A stretch of 64,000 nucleotides of DNA, taken from NCBI RefSeq assembly GCF_000739555.1, contig NZ_BBJN01000009.1, forward strand, positions 42,851-106,850, read 5' to 3'. This stretch comes from Halolamina rubra. Lineage in GTDB: Archaea; Halobacteriota; Halobacteria; Halobacteriales; Haloferacaceae. Shown here one piece after another: positions 1 through 8,808 of this stretch (position 1 is the stretch's first letter; every line of letters starts with the position of its first letter). A program made the translations under genes and the position numbers. The notes under the pieces are model-generated. The model worked only from the letters and a program-made list of their open reading frames with translations, was not told the DNA's origin and ran no database searches.

Positions 1-388
1 CCTCGCTCGCGTACTCGGCGATCGTCGTCGCGCCGCCGCGGACGGCCTCCAGCACGCCCAGCCGTGCGCCGGCGACGCGGTCCGCCTCGTCGGTGTGGGC
101 CGACAGCGGCCCGAGCGCGCGGTTCATCCACTCGATCTCGGGCACGTCCTGTGCGCCGCCGCGGAGGAGGGTGTGGGCCGTGTGGGTGTGGGCGTTGACG
201 AGCCCGGGCATCACCACCGCCCCCGAGGCGTCGACGACCTCGTCGGCGTCGCTCGGGGCCGGCGCCTCGGCCGCCGGGCCGACGTAGCCGATCCGGCCGT
301 CCTCGATCCCTACCGCGCCGTCGTCGACGACCCCGAGGCGGTCGCCCCGCATCGTGAGCAGCGTCCCGCCGGTGACGAGCGTGTCCAT
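1..388 (-). CDS. Amidohydrolase (TrzN/MtaD-like deaminase family), N-terminal part only
   Basis: The window edge cuts this gene; only the first 129 or so residues are present, read leftwards from an ATG at 388. The fragment starts with the small beta-sandwich half of a metal-dependent amidohydrolase (MDTLVTGGTLLTM), then the PGLVNAHTHT motif near residues 61-70, whose His67 and His69 are the first two metal ligands of the superfamily. The following LLRGG segment resembles the chlorohydrolase / 5-methylthioadenosine-S-adenosylhomocysteine deaminase branch. The substrate cannot be fixed because the other metal ligands lie outside the window. It is divergent from the DsbA-like gene at 482. Confidence 0.8.
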   Translation of the reverse strand, partial: MDTLVTGGTLLTMRGDRLGVVDDGAVGIEDGRIGYVGPAAEAPAPSDADEVVDASGAVVMPGLVNAHTHTAHTLLRGGAQDVPEIEWMNRALGPLSAHTDEADRVAGARLGVLEAVRGGATTIAEYASE

Positions 389-481
389 GCCGGGGGGCTC
401 GGCGGGCGGGCGCTTGAAGCTTCGCCGGGCCGCGGACGCCGCTACCCGGTAGCTTTTCCGGGCACACCCGTTGGAGACGGT

Positions 482-1138
482 ATGTCCGAAACCGACAGCG
501 TCGTCGACCGCGACGACGCCGCCGACGAAGTGGTCGTGTTCAGCGACTACGTCTGTCCGTTCTGCCGCCTGGGTCGTGCCTCGCTCGAACTGTACCGGGA
601 GGACCGCGACGCGCCGCTGTCCGTCGAGTGGCACCCGTTCGACCTCCGGGGGTACAAGCGCGACGAGAGCCGCGAGATCCAGTCCGACGTGGACGACGGG
701 AAGGACGACGACTACTTCGAGCAGGTCCGCGAGAACGTCGAGCGACTGAGCGAGGAGTACGGCGTCGACGCCGACATCGACGCGGTGCCCGACACCGACT
801 CCTGGAACGCCCAGCAGGCCGCGTTCTACGTCCGCGAGGAGCAGCCGGAGCTGTTCGACGCCTTCGACGACGCGCTGTTCGCGGCGTACTGGGACGACCA
901 CCGCGACATCGGCGACCCCGACGTGATCGCCGACGTCGCCGACGCCGTCGGCCTCGACGCCGAGGCGATCCGGGCGGCCGCGACCGACGACGCGTGGGCC
1001 GACCGGCTGGAGGAGCAGTTCGAGGAAGCCCGCGAGCGCGGCGTCACGGGCGTCCCCACCTTCGCCGCCGACGGCCACGCCGCCCGCGGGGCGGTGCCGC
1101 CGGAGCAGCTCGAGCGCCTGATCGAGGGCGGGAACTGA
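482..1138 (+). CDS. DsbA family oxidoreductase (FrnE-like thioredoxin fold)
   Basis: The 218-residue protein has a thioredoxin-like fold of the DsbA/FrnE family, which catalyses dithiol-disulfide exchange. The redox motif CPFC is at residues 25-28 after the strand VVVFSDYV. The cis-proline loop is visible as GVPTF near residues 190-194. The middle part (WHPFDLRGY and the helical insert that follows) is typical of FrnE/HCCA-isomerase-like members. There is no signal peptide, so it is probably cytoplasmic. The ATG at 482 is chosen because a TATA-like element (TAGCTTTTCC, about 450-459) lies about 27 bp upstream, as for a leaderless haloarchaeal transcript. It is divergent from the amidohydrolase. 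Confidence 0.85.
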   Translation: MSETDSVVDRDDAADEVVVFSDYVCPFCRLGRASLELYREDRDAPLSVEWHPFDLRGYKRDESREIQSDVDDGKDDDYFEQVRENVERLSEEYGVDADIDAVPDTDSWNAQQAAFYVREEQPELFDAFDDALFAAYWDDHRDIGDPDVIADVADAVGLDAEAIRAAATDDAWADRLEEQFEEARERGVTGVPTFAADGHAARGAVPPEQLERLIEGGN

Positions 1139-1153
1139 GCAGTACCCACGAAG

Positions 1154-1163
1154 CACTTATACC
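1154..1163 (+). promoter_or_regulatory. TATA-like promoter element without a matching ORF
   Basis: CACTTATACC is a good match to haloarchaeal TATA boxes and would place a start site near 1183-1190. No open frame with a plausible protein begins there: the ATG at 1190 only opens a frame that runs out of phase through mutS. See the adjoining structured segment. Confidence 0.4.
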
Positions 1164-1181
1164 TCGACTGTAGACCATAAG

Positions 1182-1290
1182 GTGTCGCGATGCCGACCCG
1201 GTTCGGGGTAGGGGCCTTCCGGGACGGCACCGCGGCGGTGCGCGCATCGCCGTGGTCGGCCAGACGTGGCCGGTCACCCACGGCGGTTTA
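1182..1290 (+). other. Possible small structured RNA between the DsbA-like gene and mutS
   Basis: The 211 bp gap before mutS (1139-1349) contains two GC-rich hairpins downstream of the orphan TATA-like element. One pairs GCACC with GGTGC (1227-1241). The second is nested: CCGTGG (1250-1255) with CCACGG (1278-1283), enclosing GGCCA/TGGCC (1258-1262 with 1267-1271). It is not a tRNA and I do not recognise an RNA family. Hairpins are common by chance at this GC content, so confidence is low. Confidence 0.25.
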
Positions 1291-1322
1291 TCGGCGCGAT
1301 TCACGCCCGCCAGCGACCCGCA

Positions 1323-1333
1323 GGGCTTTAGCC
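1323..1333 (+). promoter_or_regulatory. Likely mutS TATA element
   Basis: GGGCTTTAGCC is centred about 24 bp upstream of the ATG at 1350 and about 28-30 bp upstream of the alternative ATG at 1356, the spacing expected for a leaderless haloarchaeal mRNA. Confidence 0.5.
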
Positions 1334-1349
1334 ACCGACACACCGAGAG

Positions 1350-4040
1350 ATGGGCATGTCGCAGGGTATCGTCGACGAGTTCCTCTCTCTGAAGGCCGAG
1401 ACCGACGCGGACCTCCTGCTGATGCAGTGTGGCGACTTCTACGAGTTCTTCGCCGAGGACGCCGAGATCGTCGCCGACGAGCTCGACCTCACGATCTCCC
1501 AGAAGTCCTCCCACGGCTCCTCCTACCCGATGGCGGGCGTCCCGCTCTCGGAGCTCACCCCCTACCTGACCGCGCTGGTCGAGCGGGGCTACCGCGTCGC
1601 CGTCGCCGACCAGTTCGACGCCGAGGACGGCTCGAAGTACCGCGAGATCACCCGCCTCGCCTCGCCGGGGACGCTCGTCGAGACGACCGACGACGACGCG
1701 CAGTATCTCGCGTCGGTCGTCGAGGGGGCCGGGCGCGACGGCCAGTACGGGCTCGCGTTCGCCGACATCACTACGGGCAGGTTCCTCGTCACGGCCGTCG
1801 ACGGCGCCGACGCCGCGAGCGCCGAGCTCTACCGCTTCGCGCCGACCGAACTGCTCCCCGGCCCCGAGGTGCGGAACGACGACGCCCTCCTCTCGCGCCT
1901 GAAGGAGCGCCTCGACGCCACCCACACGCTCCGCCCGAGCGACGAGTTCGGGCCGGGTCGGGCGCGCCACCGCGTCCGGGAGCGCTTCGGCGAGTCCACC
2001 CTCGAGAGCATCGGGCTCGACGAGGACTCGCCCGCGGTGCAGGCCGCGGGCGCCGTCCTCGCGTACGTCGACGACACCGGGCTCGGCGTCGGAGCGGCGA
2101 TGAGCCGGCTCCAGCGCTACCGCCCGGACGACCACCTCGACCTCGACGCGACCACCCAGCGCAACCTCGAACTGGTCGAGACGATGCAGGGCGGGAGCGA
2201 GGGGTCGCTGTTCGACACGATCGACGCCACCGTCTCCTCGCCCGGCCGGCGGCTGCTCCGGGAGTGGCTCACCCGGCCGCGCCGGGACCGCGAGCTGCTG
2301 GCGCGCCGTCACGACGCCGTCGAAGCGCTCGCCAGCGCGGCGCTCGCCCGCGAGGCGCTGCGGGACTGTCTCGACGACGCCTACGACCTCGAACGGCTCG
2401 CTTCCCGAGCCGCCTCCGGCTCCGCCGACGCCGGCGACCTGCTCGCGGTGACGCAGACGCTGGCCGTGCTGCCGGCGCTCGAGGACGCCATCGACGGCAC
2501 CGCGCTGGCGGACTCGCCGCTGCCGGACGTGCTCGAGAAGCCGGACCGCGAGGCTGCCGCCGCCCTCCGGGAGGAACTCGACGCGGCGCTCCGCGAGGAG
2601 CCGCCCAAGACGGTCACGCAGGGCGGGATCTTCCGCGAGGGGTACGACGACGAACTCGACGAGCTGATCGAGCGCCACGAGGAGCTGGAGGCGTTCCTCG
2701 ACGGGCTCGCCGACCGCGAGAAGCAGCGACACGGGCTCTCCCACGTCACCGTCGACCGCAACAAGACCGACGGCTACTACATCCAGGTCGGCAAGAGCGT
2801 CGCCGACCAGGTGCCCGAACAGTACCGCGAGGTGAAGACGCTCAAGAACTCAAAGCGGTTCGTCACCGAGGAACTGGAGGAGAAGGAACGGGAGATCATG
2901 CGCGTCGAGGAGGCCCGCGGCGACCTCGAGTACGAGCTGTTCGAGCAGCTCCGCGAGCGCGTCGCCGACCGCGCCGAACTCCTGCAGGACGCCGGCCGCG
3001 CGATCGCCGAGGTCGACGCGCTGGCCTCGCTCGCCGACCACGCCGCGCGCAACGACTGGACCCGGCCCGAACTCACCGACGGCGACGCGCTGCACGTCGA
3101 GGCCGGCCGCCACCCCGTCGTCGAGACGACGACGGAGTTCGTCCCCAACGACCTCCACCTCGACAGGGAGCGGCGGTTCCTGATCGTCACGGGCCCGAAC
3201 ATGAGCGGGAAGTCGACGTACATGCGCCAGGCGGCGCTGATCACGCTGCTCGCCCAGGCCGGGAGCTTCGTCCCCGCGGACGCGGCCGAGGTCGGCCTCG
3301 TCGACGGCATCTACACCCGCGTCGGCGCGCTGGACGAACTCGCCCAGGGTCGCTCGACGTTCATGGTCGAGATGCAGGAGCTCTCGAACATCCTCCACTC
3401 CGCCACCGAGGACTCGCTGGTGATCCTCGACGAGGTCGGCCGCGGGACGGCGACGTACGACGGCATCTCGATCGCGTGGGCCGCCACGGAGTACCTCCAC
3501 AACGAGGTGCGGGCGAAGACGCTGTTCGCGACCCACTACCACGAGCTCACGACGCTCGCGGACCACCTCGACGGCGTCGCGAACGTCCACGTCGCCGTCG
3601 ACGGCGAGCCCGGCGAGGAGAACGACGTAACCTTCCTCCGCACGGTGCAGGACGGGGCGACCGACCGCTCCTACGGGATCCACGTCGCGGATCTCGCGGG
3701 CGTCCCCGGCCCCGTGGTCGACCGCGCGGGCGGCGTGCTCGACCGCCTGCGCGAGGACAAAGCCATCGAGGCCCGCGGCTCGGGCGGCGACGGCGGGACG
3801 AAACAGGCGGTGTTCGACCTGAGTTCGGGCAGCTTCGCCGGCGGCGCCGAGTCCCGGGAGTCGGCCGACCGCGCGGACGCCGTCGGCGACGGCGGCGGGG
3901 CGAGCGTCGATCACGAACCGGCCGTCGACCCCGAGGCCGCCGACGTGCTCGAAGAACTCGACGACGTGAACGTCGCGGAGCTCTCGCCGATCGAGCTCAT
4001 GCAGCGCGTCCAGGAGTGGCAGTCCCGGCTGGAGGACTGA
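1350..4040 (+). CDS. mutS: DNA mismatch repair protein MutS (MutS1)
   Basis: This 896-residue MutS1 recognises base mismatches and small loops and uses an ABC-type ATPase. The N-terminal mismatch-binding domain carries the conserved MQCGDFYEFF stretch with the intercalating Phe of the FYE motif. Connector, lever (coiled-coil rich around residues 420-520) and ATPase domains follow. Walker A (GPNMSGKS) is near residues 615-622, followed by the Walker B DEVGRGT and the ATHYHEL switch. The acidic Ala/Gly-rich tail before ELSPIELMQRVQEWQ is typical of the family's C-terminal helix-turn-helix. An in-frame ATG at 1356 fits the promoter equally well. It is followed by mutL after 85 bp; the pair probably forms one operon. 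Haloarchaea are among the few archaea with MutS1-MutL, generally regarded as bacterial acquisitions. Confidence 0.97.
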   Translation: MGMSQGIVDEFLSLKAETDADLLLMQCGDFYEFFAEDAEIVADELDLTISQKSSHGSSYPMAGVPLSELTPYLTALVERGYRVAVADQFDAEDGSKYREITRLASPGTLVETTDDDAQYLASVVEGAGRDGQYGLAFADITTGRFLVTAVDGADAASAELYRFAPTELLPGPEVRNDDALLSRLKERLDATHTLRPSDEFGPGRARHRVRERFGESTLESIGLDEDSPAVQAAGAVLAYVDDTGLGVGAAMSRLQRYRPDDHLDLDATTQRNLELVETMQGGSEGSLFDTIDATVSSPGRRLLREWLTRPRRDRELLARRHDAVEALASAALAREALRDCLDDAYDLERLASRAASGSADAGDLLAVTQTLAVLPALEDAIDGTALADSPLPDVLEKPDREAAAALREELDAALREEPPKTVTQGGIFREGYDDELDELIERHEELEAFLDGLADREKQRHGLSHVTVDRNKTDGYYIQVGKSVADQVPEQYREVKTLKNSKRFVTEELEEKEREIMRVEEARGDLEYELFEQLRERVADRAELLQDAGRAIAEVDALASLADHAARNDWTRPELTDGDALHVEAGRHPVVETTTEFVPNDLHLDRERRFLIVTGPNMSGKSTYMRQAALITLLAQAGSFVPADAAEVGLVDGIYTRVGALDELAQGRSTFMVEMQELSNILHSATEDSLVILDEVGRGTATYDGISIAWAATEYLHNEVRAKTLFATHYHELTTLADHLDGVANVHVAVDGEPGEENDVTFLRTVQDGATDRSYGIHVADLAGVPGPVVDRAGGVLDRLREDKAIEARGSGGDGGTKQAVFDLSSGSFAGGAESRESADRADAVGDGGGASVDHEPAVDPEAADVLEELDDVNVAELSPIELMQRVQEWQSRLED

Positions 4041-4125
4041 GCCCGAGCGCATCGTTCTTTGCGACGCGGCCTGTGGGTCCGCGCATGCACCGAGCGCAGC
4101 ACGCCGACGGGAGGGGGCGCTGAGT

Positions 4126-6426
4126 ATGGCCGACCCGCGCGACGGCGACGGGCCGAGCATCGCCGCGCTCGACGAGGAGACCGTCCAGCGGATCGCCGCC
4201 GGCGAGGTGGTCGAGCGCCCCGCCTCCGTGGTGAAGGAGCTGGTCGAGAACGCCATCGACGCCGACGCCTCCCGCGTGTCGGTCGCGGTCGACCGCGGCG
4301 GGAAGGACGGCGTCCGCGTCCGGGACGACGGCGTCGGGATGACCGCCGAGGAGCTCGACCTCGCGGTCCGGGACCACCACACCTCGAAGATCGGCGACAT
4401 CGGCGACCTCGAGGCCGGCGTGGGCACGCTCGGCTTCCGGGGCGAGGCCCTCGCGGCCATCGGTGCCGTCTCGCGGCTCACCGTTCGCTCGAAACCCCGC
4501 GGCGGCGAGATGGGCCACGAGCTCACCGTCGAGGGCGGCGACATCGGCGAGCCCGAGCCCGCCGGCTGTCCCGAGGGGACCGTCGTCGAGGTCGACGACC
4601 TGTTCCACAACGTGCCCGCCCGACGGAAGTTCCTCAAAACCGACGCCACGGAGTTCGACCACGTCAACACCGTCGCGACGCAGTACGCGCTGGCGAACCC
4701 CGGCGTCGCCGTCTCGCTGGAGCACGACGACCGCGAGGTGTTCGCGACCGACGGCACGGGGAACCGGCGCTCGACGGTGCTGTCGGTGTACGGCCGCGAG
4801 GTCGCGGAGTCGATGGTCGACGTGGAGTGGACCGCGGCGGGGGGCGACGCCGCCGTCCAGTCCGTCCGGGGGCTCGTCTCCCACCCCGAGACCACCCGCG
4901 CGGGCCGGGAGTACCTCTCGACGTTCGTCAACGACCGCTACGTCACCGCGTCGACGCTCCGGGAGGCGGTGCTCGACGCCTACGGCGGCCAACTCGCGCC
5001 GGATCGCTACCCGTTCGCGGTGCTGTTCGTCGAGCTCGACCCCGCCACCGTCGACGTTAACGTCCACCCCCGGAAGCTGGAGGTGCGCTTCGACGACGAG
5101 GCGGGCGTGAAGGAGGCGGTCACCGAGGCCGTCGAGGAGGCGCTGCTCGGGGAGGGGCTGATCCGCAGCTCCGCGCCCCGCGGGCGCTCGCAGGCCGAGG
5201 AGACGCCGGTCCGTCCCGGAACCGACGACGAGACGGCGGTCGGCGGCGCCGACACGCGCCACGAGGCGGCAAGCGGCGTCGCCGACCGACGCGCCGAGCG
5301 AAGCGGCTGCGTCCGGAAGCGCTCGGGGCTCGACGGGGCGGACGAGTCGGCCGCCGAGGCGTCGACGGCGGACGCCGCCGACGCCGGCGTCAGAGACGAT
5401 GCCGGTTCCACCTCGACCGACCTCGACGACTGGGGCGAGGACGCGGCCCCTGAGGCGACCGATCCGCAGGCCGGAGACGACGGTACCGACGACTGGTCGG
5501 TCGACCTCTCCGGCGGGTCGAGCGCGTCGTCGCCGACGGGCGAGGAGTCGTCGACGGAGGGGTCGGCGACGCAGGAGTCGGCGACTGGCGGCGGACTCGG
5601 GGGCGCGGAACCGGGCAGTCCGGAGCGCGACGACCGCACGCCGGACTCCGCACGCGGCGGCGCCACCGACTACGAGGCCGACCCAGCCTCGGAGGCCGAC
5701 CCGGCGCCCACGACCGGCTCCCGGGACGCGGCCGCGGACCGCGAGCGCTCGTTCTCGACGGCGACCCAGCGGGCGCTGGGCGGCGGCAGCGCGGAGGCCG
5801 GCGGCGAGTTCGACTCGCTGCCGACGCTGCGGGTGCTCGGGCAGTTACAGGACACCTACGTCGTCGCCGAGACCGACGACGGGCTGGTGTTGATCGACCA
5901 GCACGCCGCCGACGAGCGCGTGAACTACGAGCGCCTCCAGCGCGAGTTCGCCGACGGGATGGCGAGCCAGGCGCTGGCGACGCCGGTCGAGCTGGAGCTC
6001 ACCGCCCGGGAGGCCGAGCTGTTCGCGAGCCACGCCGACGCGCTGGCGGAGATCGGGTTCGAGGCCGAGCCCGCGGCGGAGCGAACGGTGGAAGTCACTG
6101 CGGTGCCGGCGGTGTTCGACGCGACGCTCGACCCCGAACTGCTGCGCGACGTGCTCTCGTCGTTCGTCGCCGACGGCGACGGCGAGGCGGCGGTCGACGA
6201 CGCCGTCGACGAGCTACTCGGCGATCTCGCGTGCTACCCGTCGGTGACGGGGAACACCTCGCTCACCGAGGGCTCGGTGAGCGAGCTGCTGTCGGCGCTG
6301 GACGACTGCGAGAACCCGTACGCCTGCCCGCACGGTCGGCCGGTGATCGTCGAGATCGCCGGCGAGGAGATCGGCGAGCGGTTCGAGCGCGACTACCCCG
6401 GTCATGGGGACCGGCGACGCGAGTAA
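4126..6426 (+). CDS. mutL: DNA mismatch repair protein MutL
   Basis: The 766-residue protein is the MutS partner: an N-terminal GHKL ATPase plus a C-terminal dimerisation/endonuclease domain. ATPase motifs seen are ENAIDA (residues 41-46) and GFRGEAL (about 103-109). The C-terminal endonuclease motif DQHA-x2-E-x4-E is intact, starting near residue 591, and the accessory CPHGRP motif is near residue 734, so the nicking activity typical of organisms lacking MutH is predicted. Between them is a long acidic low-complexity linker of roughly 200 residues (about 345-555), as in other haloarchaea. Its stop abuts that of the convergent coaBC. Confidence 0.97.
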   Translation: MADPRDGDGPSIAALDEETVQRIAAGEVVERPASVVKELVENAIDADASRVSVAVDRGGKDGVRVRDDGVGMTAEELDLAVRDHHTSKIGDIGDLEAGVGTLGFRGEALAAIGAVSRLTVRSKPRGGEMGHELTVEGGDIGEPEPAGCPEGTVVEVDDLFHNVPARRKFLKTDATEFDHVNTVATQYALANPGVAVSLEHDDREVFATDGTGNRRSTVLSVYGREVAESMVDVEWTAAGGDAAVQSVRGLVSHPETTRAGREYLSTFVNDRYVTASTLREAVLDAYGGQLAPDRYPFAVLFVELDPATVDVNVHPRKLEVRFDDEAGVKEAVTEAVEEALLGEGLIRSSAPRGRSQAEETPVRPGTDDETAVGGADTRHEAASGVADRRAERSGCVRKRSGLDGADESAAEASTADAADAGVRDDAGSTSTDLDDWGEDAAPEATDPQAGDDGTDDWSVDLSGGSSASSPTGEESSTEGSATQESATGGGLGGAEPGSPERDDRTPDSARGGATDYEADPASEADPAPTTGSRDAAADRERSFSTATQRALGGGSAEAGGEFDSLPTLRVLGQLQDTYVVAETDDGLVLIDQHAADERVNYERLQREFADGMASQALATPVELELTAREAELFASHADALAEIGFEAEPAAERTVEVTAVPAVFDATLDPELLRDVLSSFVADGDGEAAVDDAVDELLGDLACYPSVTGNTSLTEGSVSELLSALDDCENPYACPHGRPVIVEIAGEEIGERFERDYPGHGDRRRE

Positions 6427-7587
6427 TCAGTCGCCGAGAACCTCGGCCAACTGCTCGGCGACCACCGCTCCCAACTCCGGCTTGCTGCCCGTGAACTCCG
6501 AGTACCCCTCGCCGCGAACCAGCAGCGCCCGGGTCTCGTCGTCGCCCATCACGCCCGCGTCGTTGGCGACGACGAAGGCGAGCCCGGCGCGGTCGAGGAT
6601 CCGCCGCGCCTCGCCGGCGAGTTGCTCGTCGCTGGCGCCGGTCTCGGCCTTGAAGCCGACGATGGGGAGCTCCGGGTGGGCGTCGCGGACCGAGTCGATC
6701 AGCTTCGGCGTCGGGGTCAGCGTCAGCGTGCGCTCCTCGCCGGACTTGATCTTCGAGTCGGCGGCGTCGACGGTGAAGTCCGAGATCGCCGCGGCCGAGA
6801 CCAGCGCGTCGGCGCCGTCGTCGGCCGCCGCGAGCACGGCGTCGCGCATCGCCGCCGCCCGCTCGGCCCGCCGCACGTCGGCGTAGGGCACGTCGTCGCC
6901 GTCGTGGACCAACGTCACGTCGGCGCCGCGGACGTAGCAGGCTTTGGCGACCGCGCGGCCCGTTTTCCCCGACGCGCGGTTCGTGATGGTGCGGATCGGG
7001 TCGATCGGCTCGCTGGTCGCGCCCGCGGTGACGACGACGTGCTCGCCGGCGAGCGAGTGGGGGGTCGTCGCCCGGGCGACTTCGGTGACGATGGCCTCCT
7101 CCGTGGCGATCTTGGCCTTCCCCTCCTCGATCCGGGGGTCGACGAACTCGACGCCCCAGGACTCGACGCGCTCGATCGCGTCGAGCACGCCCGGGTGGTC
7201 GTACATCGGCTCGTGCATCGCGGGGGCGACGACGACCGGCACGTCGGCGCCGATCGCGGTCGTCGCGGTCGTCGTCACCGGCGAGTCGTCGACGGCGGCG
7301 GCGACCTTCCCGACGGTGTTTGCGGTACAGGGCGCGATCAGGAGCACGTCGGCCCAGCCGTCGCGGCCGCAGAGCTCGACGTGCTCGACGCGCCCGGTGA
7401 GCTCGGTGACCGGCTCGTAGCCCGTCGCGAACTCCACCGCCCACGGGTGGACGATCCCCTGCGCGCTCTCGGTCAGCACGCCGCGGACCGCAGCCCCCTG
7501 TCGGCGGAGCTCGTGGGCGAGCTCCACGACTTTCACCGCGGCGATGCTGCCGGTGACCCCGAGCGCGACGTTGACGCCTTCGAGCAT
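6427..7587 (-). CDS. coaBC: Bifunctional phosphopantothenoylcysteine decarboxylase / phosphopantothenate-cysteine ligase CoaBC (Dfp)
   Basis: The 386-residue protein has the two CoaBC domains for consecutive steps of coenzyme A synthesis. The N-terminal flavoprotein decarboxylase part starts GVTGSIAAVK and contains the APCTANTVGK and PAMHEPMYDH motifs that bind FMN and substrate. The C-terminal ligase part starts near VVTAGATSEPIDPIR and includes NRASGKTG and the SAAISDF and KIKSGEE segments characteristic of CoaB. The ATG at 7587 gives the normal N-terminus; longer upstream frames run into the divergent neighbour. It is convergent with mutL, directly abutting it, and divergent from the NRDE gene. 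Confidence 0.95.
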   Translation of the reverse strand: MLEGVNVALGVTGSIAAVKVVELAHELRRQGAAVRGVLTESAQGIVHPWAVEFATGYEPVTELTGRVEHVELCGRDGWADVLLIAPCTANTVGKVAAAVDDSPVTTTATTAIGADVPVVVAPAMHEPMYDHPGVLDAIERVESWGVEFVDPRIEEGKAKIATEEAIVTEVARATTPHSLAGEHVVVTAGATSEPIDPIRTITNRASGKTGRAVAKACYVRGADVTLVHDGDDVPYADVRRAERAAAMRDAVLAAADDGADALVSAAAISDFTVDAADSKIKSGEERTLTLTPTPKLIDSVRDAHPELPIVGFKAETGASDEQLAGEARRILDRAGLAFVVANDAGVMGDDETRALLVRGEGYSEFTGSKPELGAVVAEQLAEVLGD

Positions 7588-7642
7588 CGACCGTCCGGTC
7601 GAACGCCGCGGGCTTAAACACCCGCCGCGCGTACTCGACCCC

Positions 7643-8407
7643 GTGTGTACGCTGACGCTCGCCTGGCAGGTGTTCGAGGACGCGCCCGTCGCGGTCGCCG
7701 CGAACCGCGACGAGCAGCGTGATCGTCCCTCCGAGTCGCCGGCGCTGATCGAGGAGGAGCCGGCCGTCGTCGCCCCCCGGGACGCGAAAGCCGGGGGGAC
7801 GTGGCAGGGGTACAACGAGTCGGGGCTGTTCGTCGGCGTGACGAACCGCTGGACCGACGCCGAGCTCGCGGGCGAGCGCTCGCGCGGACTGCTCGTCCGC
7901 GACGCGCTCCGGGAGCCCTCGGCGGAGGACGCCGTCCGAACGGTCGAGCACGCCGTCGAGGAGCACGAGTACGCCGGGTTCAACCTCGTGCTCGCCGACG
8001 AGAACGCCGCGTTCCTGCTGGAGTGGGACGGCCGCCTGCTGGTCCGCCAGCTGGAGCCGGGCGTCCACGTCGTCGTCAACGTCGGCGCCAGCGACGCGCC
8101 GGCGATCCCGGCCTCCGCCGCCGAGCGCGGGCGGGAGCAGGCCGAGGACGCCGCCGCGGTCCGGACCGCGCTGCTCCCCGAGCCCGACGAGGAGCCCGAC
8201 GCGTGGCTCGACCGCGCGGCGTCGGTGCTCGGCGACCACGAGTTCGGCGTCTGCGTCCACGAGAACGGCTACGGCACCGTTTCGGCGTCGCTCATCGCGC
8301 TCGGCGGCGGCGATGACGGGTTCGCCGCCGACGACGTGCGGTTCGAGTTCGCCGACGGCCCGCCCTGCGAGACGGCGTTCGAACCGGTGGACGCGACGCT
8401 GGAGTGA
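7643..8407 (+). CDS. NRDE (TANGO2-like) family protein
   Basis: The 254-residue protein begins MCTLTLAWQ and carries the name-giving NRDE motif in AANRDEQRDRP at about residues 20-30. It resembles the NRDE/TANGO2 family, which has a predicted N-terminal-nucleophile hydrolase-like fold; here the residue after the start Met is Cys2, as expected for such a nucleophile. The GTG start at 7643 is chosen because it puts Cys at position 2 and because a TATA-like GCTTAAACAC lies at 7611-7620. The biochemical role of the family is poorly known; links to CoA or heme handling are reported for eukaryotic relatives only. Confidence 0.85.
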   Translation: MCTLTLAWQVFEDAPVAVAANRDEQRDRPSESPALIEEEPAVVAPRDAKAGGTWQGYNESGLFVGVTNRWTDAELAGERSRGLLVRDALREPSAEDAVRTVEHAVEEHEYAGFNLVLADENAAFLLEWDGRLLVRQLEPGVHVVVNVGASDAPAIPASAAERGREQAEDAAAVRTALLPEPDEEPDAWLDRAASVLGDHEFGVCVHENGYGTVSASLIALGGGDDGFAADDVRFEFADGPPCETAFEPVDATLE

Positions 8408-8458
8408 GCGGCGCGACCCCGGACTGAAAAACCCGAAGAAACGGACCGAAACCGCGTG

Positions 8459-8737
8459 TTAGCGTCGGATGGCCGCGCCGGCGACCGCACCGACGGCGAC
8501 GCCGGCCGCGAACCCCGCGGCGGCGACGCGGCGGCGCCGGGCGGCCACCTCGGCGGGGAAGTACTCCTCGGTCAGGTCGAGCGTCCGCTCGGCGAGCCGG
8601 TGGCGCGCCGCCGCGGCCTCGTCGCTCTCGGCCGCGCGGGCCCGGAGCGCCGCGAACCGCGCCCGGAGCTGTTCGGTCGTGAGGTCGGCGTCGACGGCTC
8701 GGCCGCCCGCGTACTGCTGAATCTGGCTGAGTTCCAT
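8459..8737 (-). CDS. Small haloarchaeal protein with a C-terminal glycine-rich membrane helix
   Basis: The 92-residue product is not a family I can name. Residues 1-68 are charged and predicted helical (MELSQIQQYAGG, then repeated Ala/Arg/Glu). Residues 70-90 form one hydrophobic Ala/Gly/Val helix with glycine-zipper spacing, ending in RR, which suggests a tail-anchored membrane protein. It lies between the NRDE gene (convergent) and thpR (same strand, upstream). No promoter was clearly identified. Function unknown. Confidence 0.6.
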   Translation of the reverse strand: MELSQIQQYAGGRAVDADLTTEQLRARFAALRARAAESDEAAAARHRLAERTLDLTEEYFPAEVAARRRRVAAAGFAAGVAVGAVAGAAIRR

Positions 8738-8808
8738 ACACTGTCTTCGCCCGGAGACGAGATAACTGTTGCGTGGCGAAGGTCAGAAGTTGCCACGGTC
8801 GAGGTCGC

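Noticed and set aside
1350..1400. N-terminal PIP-like QGIVDEF in MutS
   Set aside because: The GIV-EF residues are part of the conserved mismatch-domain start, so a match to the PIP pattern is probably accidental.
1190..4123. A long open frame on the + strand across mutS in a different phase
   Set aside because: It is Arg/Pro-rich, has no recognisable protein, and mirrors the GC-rich codon pattern of mutS. It is a shadow frame.
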